DNA from: Chara braunii
Lineage: Eukaryota > Streptophyta > Charophyceae > Charales > Characeae
NCBI GenBank assembly: GCA_003427395.1
Contig: BFEA01000103.1
Location: 35,631-75,130 of the forward strand
DNA length: 39,500 nt
Direction: 5' to 3'
The position numbers and the translations under genes are program-made. Below, one piece after another: positions 29,717 through 37,895 of the stretch. The stretch's first letter is position 1. Every line of letters begins with the position of its first letter. The notes beneath the pieces were generated by a model. The model made no database searches, had not been told where the DNA came from, and worked only from the letters and a program-made list of their open reading frames with translations.

Positions 29717-31058
29717 AAAATATCGCAGTAGATTCTATAGACTGTTTGTCAAATCCGAGAGGGACGAAAAAGTTGGGAGGGATCTGTTTATCGATGGGCT
29801 TCGTAGTCAAGCGATGAGGGCGAAGTTGCGGAAGCAATTTTTCCCCATCAACCATACGATGCAACAAATTATGGATGGGGCGGAAGATATGGAACGGAAA
29901 TTCGCTGCTAGCTTTCTAGAAAGCGAGGATCACGCAAAAGATGGAGATTCTTTGAAACTGGTCAGAGCAAAAGCCGAGTTGGCCGCACTCCAGAACAAAT
30001 TTGAAAATATGGGTTTTGTCTCCGGACCGGTCACTTACCTAGAACAGGTCGCAGCCAAGAGATCGGTACCTGAGACAACCTTAGGATTACCGGTTATGGC
30101 CCTGCCTCTGCCTACCCCAGAAGCCCCTGCAAGGCGAAACGAGTCAAATGCGATACTAGAACGAACTCGAACACTGGTTAGCCTAATGCAAGAAAGCAAG
30201 AAGGAACAACGCGAGCACAATGCTCGGATCGAATCACTGATGAGATCAATGCACACCATTGCAGTCAGAGCAGCACCAGTGATGCCAGGCACAGCCCCCG
30301 TTCCAGCGGTGGGCGCGGCGGCAGCCAACATAAGTGTTTGTTACACGTTTCATCATCCCAAGCACATAGCCCGGGACTGTCCCCACCGTCTCACGCAAAC
30401 AAGAACCGCGCCAGCAGCTCCAGCACCAATTGCTAACGGACATGGCCGGGTGGCCACAATGGTAGAAGAAACCGACAACGGGGTAAGCCCGTCGGGGGTC
30501 ACGGAGGAAGTGGCAGAGCTTATCCCGCTCGACCAGTACGTGTCGTTGGGATACCCGGGCCTCGGCATGATAGCAGTCATCCAACCTGCCCCCGACGACA
30601 ACGAAGTTTCAGAATGGAGGCCCTCCCCAAAGGAAATGGAATCCGGAGGACCCGCGTTCGTTACAGGAGTGATCGATGTGTTAGATATAGTCCGTGCCTT
30701 GGATCACTGCATCCCCTTGCCCATCGGACACCTGCTAACCATCGCTGAACAGGGTAATGACCGGATGCTACAGCATTGCAAAGCGAACCGGAAGCGATTT
30801 ACCCTCATCAAATTGGCAACCGCAAAAGGAAAGACTCTCATTAAAGACTCGAAGCCGGAGAAGCCAAACACCTCCGAACCCGTCCGGATGGGCCGAATTC
30901 GGAAAGACAATCACTTCCTATGGATCAAAGCCCGAGATCCGCGGAGTGCGACGTGGAAGTTTGGTGAAACCCCTACAGCGCGGTCCTTGATTCCGGAGCC
31001 GCAGTCCTGGCCATCTCACTACGGGTGGTCGAGCGGGCTGGCCGACGGAAAGACGTGA
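29717..31058 (+). pseudogene. gag: Gag of the Ty3/gypsy-type element, 5' part lost
   Basis: The frame is open directly from the Penelope-like junction: SRFYRLFVKSERDEKVGRDL and FIDGLRSQAM are the C-terminal part of a retrotransposon gag domain. Charged helical sequence follows (AKAELAALQNKFENM, SLMQESKKEQREHNARIESL) and then a zinc-knuckle remnant, CYTFHHPKHIARDCPHR, in which the second Cys is Phe and the usual Gly is Lys, so it probably no longer binds zinc. The ORF continues past the knuckle toward the protease, then changes frame near 30960. The N-terminal half of the gag domain is missing. Confidence 0.85.
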
Positions 31059-31270
31059 TTCCTCTCGCGGAGGGCGATCACTTCGTTTTCGCTGACGAAG
31101 GTAAGATCCGAGTTGCAGGAAGGATGTCCAATGTCGCTGTCGAATAGGTAAAGTCAACGGCTTAGGCGACGTAGTGGTCCTAAACGTGACCACATACGAT
31201 GTCCTCGTCGGATTACCAGCCCTCATAGCCTTACGAGCCACGCTGGATTTCGAACGGCTTGCAGTCATCC
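30974..31270 (+). pseudogene. PR: Aspartic protease of the gypsy-type element
   Basis: In frame 2, YSAVLDSGAAVLAIS carries the DSG-A active site, followed by HFVFADEGKIRVAG. The frame stops at TAG 31145. After a one-base shift, frame 1 gives VVVLNVTTYDVLVGLPALIA, the usual C-terminal hydrophobic motif of retropepsins, and LDFERLAVIL. The site looks intact but the reading frame is broken. Confidence 0.85.
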
Positions 31271-32137
31271 TCAATAACACCGGAGGAAAGCCATACACCG
31301 TTCCAATGCGCCTCACCCTCTGGACAACTTCGACGTCTGAGCGACAACGACCGGGACGCTGCGAAATCCTACGAATGATAAGGTGGGAAGAATCCACAGA
31401 CGAATCCGACGTCGAACCCACACTAACGTTGTCCACCTTCGAGAGTGAGGACGATGCAGATCCTCAAATTCTCGAGCTAACACGACAAAGAATTTGCTAC
31501 CCACTTCGACAGAAAGCCGCGGAAACTTTCATTTTCACAAGGGACGCGCAGTGAACCAGGGCACTGATCATGGGAGAACCGCTCATTCAGATATCCCGCT
31601 TGATGGATTCTTGGGAACCCCCTCGAACCATATACGAGGCGACCACCCCATTGTTACCCAGATATCAGGATAAGCGGTCCTTCTGTGATATCTCAAAATC
31701 CCTCCCGGCTCGTTGTTCACCAAAGGAAAAGAGATCCGATTGCTACAGAGGGGCGCCGAAAACTGGACTTTGGAACCCCCTGGGCTGTACGACCTTGCCC
31801 CGTTCGATATTGGACTAAAAATCGAGAAGAAGGTCGTGGACCTCCGAGATATCGAAAACGGCATCACCACGGAGGAATATGTGGCAATCAGGGAAGAGGA
31901 AGCTTAGATGGTTACCACGATCTTCTCCTGGCGTTCCAACCATTCCTTTATATCGTTTCCACCCACGAAAAAGACCCATGTGACCAGGACAAAACAGCTA
32001 CCGGTGGCGATACGAGATTGCCACTACGAATTGCATGTGTCGGACTATGTATAGGACGAGATACACAGACTCATCGCAGACATTCTAACCGAATATGAAA
32101 TGGCGATCAGTACATAGGACACGAACATAGGAATATC
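31271..32137 (+). pseudogene. Protease-RT linker region of pol
   Basis: Broken frames with acidic, protein-like content (EESTDESDVEPTLTLSTFES; PPGLYDLAPFDIGL; DIENGITTEEYVAIREEE). It belongs to the pol polyprotein, but no domain is recognised. At least three stops interrupt it (31552, 31905, 32115 region). Confidence 0.6.
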
Positions 32138-33564
32138 CCTGGTCATACAACATGAGATCCAGACTGGCACCCACCCGCCGATTCATTGTAAGCCATATCG
32201 GTACTCGTTAGTCGAAAGACGAACCGCCCGAGAACAAATCAGAGAATTCGAGGCCAATGGTTGGATCGAACCCGCTACCGGACCGTGGTCCTTCCCCGTG
32301 GTTTTAGTCCCTAAAAAGATCGGATCCATTCACATTTGCATCGATTATCGGAAACTGAATGATATCACGATCAAAGATGTATATCCCCTCCCACGGATTG
32401 ATGATTTGTTGGATGCGATTGGGTGTGCTAACTACTTTAGTAAGTTCGATATCCGCCATGGGTTCCACCACATATTGGTGAAGGAAGAGGATCGTCCGAA
32501 AACGGCGTTCGTACTATTCGAAGGCACATGGCAATGGGTTCGATGCCCTATGGGCATTTGCAACGCTCCGGACACGTTTCAAAGGGTGAGGAACATGACC
32601 TTCCATAATTTTGTTAACAAGACTCGGCTAACGCAGGGAATGGTGAACTTTTGCGTTATTGTGTACATGAACGACATCCTGGTGTTTATCGTTTCACGGA
32701 CATGCGCAGCACATCGAATGGACACTTGGAGCGCTGTGAGACGCGCGCTTCAAGATTACCCCGAAGAAGAACGAATTTTTCCTGTCGGAAATCTCGTTTC
32801 TGGGGTACGTTGTGACGCGAGGGGGCTTGTGGCCGGATTCGAGAAAGGTCGCGACAGTTCGAGACGCTCCGACACCCAGATCGTTGACGCAAGTTCGAGC
32901 CTTCTTGGGGCCGGCCTTGTACTGCCAACGATTTATCAATGGTTTCGCAGCAATCACACAGCCCCCGACAAACCTCTTGCGAAAGGACCAGCCGTTGAGA
33001 TGAGACACTGAGTGCGAGCAGGCCTTTGCCACATTGAAGGAAACCTTGGCCACGACCCCTATTTTGATTCGGCCCGACCCTGAGAAGCAATTTGTACTCA
33101 TCACGGACTGGCAACCGGAGGCGATCTCCGCTATTTTGGTGCAAAAGGGGAAGGTCGGCCGCGAGCACGTCATCGAGTACGCATCTACTAGGAAAGTACT
33201 AGACGGAAGGAGAAACGACTCGACACCTCAAGGAGAATGCTACGCGGTGGTATAGGGGATTCAACACTTCCATCCGTATCTGTACGGACAAAAATTCCTC
33301 CTCGTCAAAGACCACGAGCCCCTGTTGGCTCTCAAGAGGCTCACTAATGACACGGGCATGATTGGACGTTGGGCAGTGCGGCTGCAGGGGTATGATTTCG
33401 ACATCGTTCATCGGAAGACGGAAAGGCACGGGAACGCGGACGGACTAACACGACTTCATCGACCGACCAAGGTCACCAAGGGGGAAGAAATCGTCTCGTG
33501 GAGAGAACCGGAACCAGTCAGTGGGCCACAGTACGGACAAGGTAGCCATCCTTCCACGAGCTAA
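32138..33564 (+). pseudogene. RT-RH: Reverse transcriptase and RNase H of the gypsy-type element
   Basis: RT motifs are PVVLVPKKIGSIHICIDYRK, YPLPRIDDLLD, FSKFDIRHGFHHI and RCPMGICNAPDTFQ. The catalytic box reads VYMNDILVF, so the first Asp of YxDD is Asn (a G-to-A change). A one-base shift near 32690 moves the frame to SEISFLGYVVTRGGL and the thumb (RAFLGPALYCQRFINGF). RNase H follows: AFATLKETLATTPIL, FVLITDWQPEA, STPQGECYAVV and VKDHEPLLALK. Stops at 33001 region (TGA) and 33253 (TAG) sit where Trp is normally found, so each is one G-to-A change from TGG. The region ends with HGNADGLTRLHRP. Confidence 0.9.
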
Positions 33565-33643
33565 GAAATGACACGTGACAATAGGCGATGGAGGTAATTT
33601 TGGAGACCCCCTTTCTCCCCTCTCGTCCTAGTCTCTCCTCTCT

Positions 33644-33925
33644 TTGCTTGACAAGTTTAGTTACTTCTGCGAGACAATCTCGCGTGTCTACTCAGACCCT
33701 ATGCGTCCTCGCGAGGAAGGGTACATCAAATGGGTAGATTGTCGACACTGTGTCTCCAGGGCCCATGGTTCTTGCATTCAGTGTCAGAACACGGACAAGG
33801 CCTGGTTGTGTCCCTTGTGTCGATCCGACAAAATTCCTACTAAAGCCCGCTTCCTGGAAGCCACGTCGGAGGGTTTAGAAAAGACCCGTAGGTTTAGGAG
33901 GGTCGAAGTATGGACAAATGTCGTC
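33644..33925 (+). pseudogene. PHD-like zinc finger between RNase H and integrase
   Basis: The frame contains WVDCRHCVSRAHGSCIQC and AWLCPLCR: a C-x2-C pair, H-x2-C, and a final C-x2-C after Trp, the second half of a PHD finger (C4HC3). The first pair is reduced to YFCET. PHD fingers read histone tails, so in a retroelement this could guide integration to marked chromatin; that is inference. No ATG is present and the frame begins after a stop, as expected of an internal polyprotein segment. It joins the integrase frame when the MITE is removed. Confidence 0.6.
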
Positions 33926-33929
33926 TTAA

Positions 33930-34341
33930 ACCACAGGTCCCCCTCACGAAAAAAACCTCGGGGTACCGGTAGCACTATTTCATGACGGCTACCGGTAGTA
34001 CAGTGTGGAAAACCGGGCAGGCCTCCGTACGAAATTTTGCGACAAAAAATTGAAATAAATCGAATCGGGGCGGAAATTATTTCACCGTCAAAATGATTTT
34101 TTTTTTCTGATATTTTTCCCCGAAAGATCACGACCTAATCTACGGACCCTCAAATTTTCAAACATTTTGGTGAATTACCCTGAGCACGAAAAATTGGCAA
34201 AGTTGCCGCTTGGAAAATGGCGGGATCTGGACCCGTCGGCCTCCGCACAACCTGGCGCCTCAGTACGGTCGCCGCCCCTCCGTACAACCCGGCCCTAACT
34301 CACCGGTACCAGGGGTTTTCTGTGGCGGGGGGACCTGTGGT
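33930..34341. mobile_element. 412-bp MITE with TTAA target duplications
   Basis: Terminal inverted repeats start ACCACAGGTCCCCC at both ends and remain similar for about 40 bp (through GGTACCGGT). TTAA flanks the element on both sides (33926-33929 and 34342-34345). Excising the element with one TTAA puts the PHD-like frame and the integrase frame in phase. TTAA duplications point to a piggyBac-like transposase acting in trans. There is no coding capacity. Confidence 0.9.
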
Positions 34342-35560
34342 TTAATAGCCACTGTGGTCGGGAACCCCCTCCGGGACTTCACCAAAGAGGACCGTAGAAG
34401 GGCTAATGAGAGGGCACGGGACTATCGATGGAACAACGGACGGTTGGAAAAACGAAAGACCGATGGAAGCGGGATTTGGATGTCTGTTCCTCATCCGTTC
34501 GCAATGACTGAGTTAAGTCAGCTCACGAAGAGACTGCGACCCATTTCGTTGTTAGAATCACGGAGGCAACAATCGATAAAAATGAATAATATTGGTTCAA
34601 TATTCGCGACGATGTTAAATTCATCGTCCAAAACTGCTCCGCCGTCGCCGCTCACAAGGCATCGATTCAGCCACCTAGATCGATAGTCCCTACCGTGGTT
34701 GAACGACCATTTCAAAGAGTCAGCATGGATACCACCGATATTTTCGTACCCCCTGGACCGAATAGCTGTGAGTATTCAATCCTTTGGGTTTTTGTAGACC
34801 ATTTATCGAAATGGATTGAGGTCCATCCCTGCAAGACGCGACAGGCAACCGAAATATCGCGATACGCCATTTTCTCGGGATGGACCAGGATACTGAGGAG
34901 ATCTTGATGGATAATGGGGCAGAATTTAGAGGAGAAGTCTTGAGGAATTTGGTCCTACACGGCGTCCCCATTCGCCACACTGCTCTCCACATGTCACAAT
35001 CCAACGGACTGGTAGAAAACGCCAATCGAGTGATTAAGACCGCCCTGTGATGCAATATTGCAGCAAATGACACGAGGCCTTGGCCCTATATCGTGGACCA
35101 TAACCTGGCTATTCACCAGGGGACACCCCATGAGTCCACGGGTCTGACCCCCTTCCAACTACGGACCAATAACCTACCCTGTGTAGCCCTACCGAGCCTA
35201 AATGATGAGACGACCCTTCCACGACGAACCACTAGAGCGACGGTCAAGGACAAGGCCCAAGGCCACTTAGAGCTGATGGAAAAGACCCTCCCACGACTGG
35301 CCCGAAAAAGACAGCGTATGACGGAAATGGCCCACGGTAGACAGGTCCGGAGCTACGAGGCCCGAAATGGGAATGTTGGGCCTCGGCCCCTGTATAAATT
35401 AGGGGACATGGTGCAGGTGAGGAAATGTGCTCGCCAAGGCAAGCTAGCGCCACGATTCTTCGGGCGATTTCGCGTAGTTGAGCTAGGTCCAAGCGGGGTG
35501 AACACGGTACGGCTTGCGCTGGAGGTGTCGGGAAGTCGATCAGTTTGTCCGATCATTTGA
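34342..35560 (+). pseudogene. IN: Integrase of the gypsy-type element
   Basis: The N-terminal segment reads NPLRDFTKEDRRRANERARD then YRWNNGRLEKR. After a shift comes a zinc-binding HHCC-like part (HEETATHF, then FIVQNCSAVAAHK, with the last Cys lost). The catalytic core has RVSMDTTDIFVPP (first Asp), VFVDHLSKWIEV, ILMDNGAEFRGEVL (second Asp) and SNGLVENANRVIKTAL (Glu), so the DDE triad is recognisable across two frames. It is interrupted by stops at 34905 and in the region of 35048. From 35093 the C-terminal part includes DMVQVRKCARQGKLAPRFFG and RFRVVELG, a GPY/F-like module with Arg in place of Pro. No chromodomain is seen. Confidence 0.88.
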
Positions 35561-35700
35561 CGCGTGTTCTACCTTCGTCCTCTCCCCTCTTCCCCTTCTC
35601 CTCCTTCGTCTGCATCGTCCCTCAGCCAAGACGAGGATGACGACTCTCTAGAATCCTCCTTTTTCTCTCAACCATCGTCTTCGACCCCGCCTCCATCGCC

Positions 35701-36087
35701 ATGAGCTTTTCGACGGAGCAGGTGATCAGCGAGCGACTAATGGTACCTGGGGGAGCCTTCTCAGCGATCCGACAAGTGAGGCATCCTCGGTTGAGTCCAG
35801 ATCTTCTCCGATTCGCGGCCTTCTTCAGTACGGCAGCAATTCACGTGGAGGCGGAGTTCCAGTTCGGGCAGTCCGGAGTGGCACGAGTACAGGCCGAGGT
35901 GTCGTCCTTCTTGCGCCTATCTCCACTAGGCGAGGGCCACGTGTCTGTCATTGTCATCTTCACAGGCGACATCACGACACTGCATCCATCACGACACACC
36001 GCCATCCTCCGACAGTTGCGGGACTGGCAGCACACATCACGATTGAGTGGGTGCGACTATTGGCCAGGCCTCGCGATCGTGTCGTAA
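35701..36087 (+). CDS. Extra ORF 1 between integrase and 3' LTR, unknown
   Basis: 128 codons from an ATG in fair context (GCCATGAG), after a Ser/Pro-rich tail of the pol frame. Content is protein-like (RQVRHPRLSPDLLRFAAFFS; EGHVSVIVIFTGDITTL) with no recognised domain, signal peptide or membrane segment. It lies where env-like or accessory ORFs occur in some long gypsy elements. It is the only extra ORF without internal stops. Confidence 0.5.
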   Translation: MSFSTEQVISERLMVPGGAFSAIRQVRHPRLSPDLLRFAAFFSTAAIHVEAEFQFGQSGVARVQAEVSSFLRLSPLGEGHVSVIVIFTGDITTLHPSRHTAILRQLRDWQHTSRLSGCDYWPGLAIVS

Positions 36088-36175
36088 CAACAAACGGCAT
36101 CGATCTTCAGCTTCGGATCTCCTCCACCGCGCCAGACGTCACCCTTCGTGTGCTTCGTCCCTTCACTCGGCCTCA

Positions 36176-37252
36176 ATGAACCACCATCACCTCGCTACCT
36201 TCAACCTCCCCTCTGACATCCCCACGTTTTGGCAATCCGCTGCGGAAGCGTCCCTATCCTTCACGATCAAGCCATTAGACTTGCCGATTCTAGACGCAGT
36301 CAAGTGGACGCACTGGTGGCAAACCTACGTGGGGCTCAGTTTCTGCCTCCTCGGGGTTGCCTTCCACTAGGCGGAACCTGCGGACAGGAGTGTGGAGGAC
36401 GAAATCCCGAACGACGAGGTGGAAGTGTTGCTCATCCAAGGTTGGAGAACAGACACGGAGGGATATTTTTTGGGCATTGTGTTTGGAGAAGTGCGCAACG
36501 GCCATTTAGGCCCCATTATGGACGAGATGCTGGTGTTTCTAACCTAAGTACTGGACAATCTGCCGTTGGAAATCCTCTCGCATTGCGACGAGAGACCAGG
36601 GACAGCCACGCTCGCTCGGACCCTTGACCCGCATCTTCTTTGGTCCACCTGTATGGAACTGGATGAGGGGAGCTATTACGTACCCTCGGTGGGTGCGTAT
36701 CTACACGTCGACGTCACCGATCTTTCCACGTGGGACTTGCTCATCCGGCGTGCTCCCGTAGAAGAGACGAGTGAAGAAGAAGAGGAGGACGAGGAAGAAG
36801 AAGCATCGGAAGAGGAAGAAGATCGGGAGTCCGATCCCGATTACCAAGGATCGGAGGACGCCGAGTCAGAAGAGGCCAGTTCAGGGCAAGCGGAATCAGG
36901 GGAAGAAGAGGGTGGAGCGAGAGAGTCGAGCGGTCCCCACGAGCTGAGCCGGGAAGAAAGAGAGGTTGTGGCGCACAGGAGATGGGCGGCAGCGGAAGAA
37001 AAGCGGTCGATCGAGGAATCAGGAGGGACGCCACCACGACTGTTGCAGGACGATCCAGTGCGCAATCTAGAACCGCCGCAGGAAGAAGACGAACAAGATG
37101 GAAGTACCACCGCGAAGGGATCGAGAAGTCGGCGCCGCCGAAAAAGTCAATCGCCCTCCCAATCCTCCCCAGTTCGACCCGCAGCCCTTCGCTTACGTCG
37201 AGATATGGGCGTTCGGGCTTCTCCCCCGGTCGTTACCCCCTCGTCCCCGTGA
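36176..37252 (+). pseudogene. Extra ORF 2, acidic protein, two in-frame stops
   Basis: From ATG 36176 the frame is protein-like through TAG 36368 and TAA 36545 to the stop at 37250. The first part has PTFWQSAAEASLSFTIKPLD and WTHWWQTYVGLSF. The middle reads EVEVLLIQGWRTDTEGYFLG and GPIMDEMLVFL. From about 36770 a long Glu/Asp/Ser run (EEEEEDEEEEASEEEEDRES) is followed by a basic C-terminus (GSRSRRRRKSQS). The acidic plus basic make-up suits a chromatin- or RNA-binding protein, but no family is recognised. Homopolymeric charge could also be compositional. Confidence 0.45.
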
Positions 37253-37712
37253 CTTCCTCACCGTCCATCAGCTCGTAGGCCAGCCCGCGTTCCCTGATAC
37301 CTGGCAGCCATTTCCCCTCTCCCTCTTCTATCACCGTTACACCACCCGCCTTTTGGTCACCCTCTTCCCGCATACTACTACTTGCGCACTCGTCACCTCC
37401 TTCCCCCTCCACGTACTTCTCTTTAGCATGGATTGGCGGGAGTATAATAATATAGAGGTCTATTGTGTCGTCGCGGGCACGATTCCAGTGTGCGAAGAGT
37501 ATGACGACTTCCACGCTGCCATCCGGTGCACCCTTTTCACCCACTACCCTGATTACCTCGCCTCTCTTCCCCATCAGCGACGACACCATCGCTTTCCCTG
37601 CATCCATCGCTCTATTCATTACGTCTCACTCCCCTCCAGGGACGAGGAAATTCACTGCTTCATGCCTCCCCTCCCCCAAGTCTATACACCACCTCCCCCA
37701 CCCATAATCTGA
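37098..37712 (+). CDS. Extra ORF 3, overlapping ORF 2, unknown
   Basis: 204 codons from ATG 37098, overlapping the end of ORF 2 by 155 bp in another frame. Protein-like stretches include VEIWAFGLLPRSLPPRPRDF, LSLFYHRYTTRLLVTLFPH and VYCVVAGTIPVCEEYDDFHA. It ends Pro-rich just before the 3' LTR. The hydrophobic stretch near codons 80-115 is not a clear membrane segment. It may be the true continuation of ORF 2 through a frameshift or a separate gene. Confidence 0.45.
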   Translation: MEVPPRRDREVGAAEKVNRPPNPPQFDPQPFAYVEIWAFGLLPRSLPPRPRDFLTVHQLVGQPAFPDTWQPFPLSLFYHRYTTRLLVTLFPHTTTCALVTSFPLHVLLFSMDWREYNNIEVYCVVAGTIPVCEEYDDFHAAIRCTLFTHYPDYLASLPHQRRHHRFPCIHRSIHYVSLPSRDEEIHCFMPPLPQVYTPPPPPII

Positions 37713-37895
37713 TTACCGTTCCCAGACAACATTTTAGATTGAGCGCACGCATGCCACGTTGGATGACTTCCACACTCAGATCCGGCGGTCAGTGGCACGT
37801 GTTAGCTCCTCGCCGATCGTCGACCAACTGATCGGTGCCTTGTGAGAGAGCAAGCAGGAGCTTGCTGAAGATTGGAACCCCCTGGGCGTCACATA
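37713..37895. other. Region between the last ORF and the 3' LTR
   Basis: 183 bp. A polypurine tract is expected immediately before 37896, but the sequence there is CCCCCTGGGCGTCACATA. The best purine stretch is GAGAGAGCAAGCAGGAG near 37845. No other feature is seen. Confidence 0.5.

Noticed and set aside
23480-29725. Target-site duplication of the Penelope-like element
   Set aside because: The left flank (AAAGGCCATA) and right flank (AAAATATCGC) share no convincing direct repeat.
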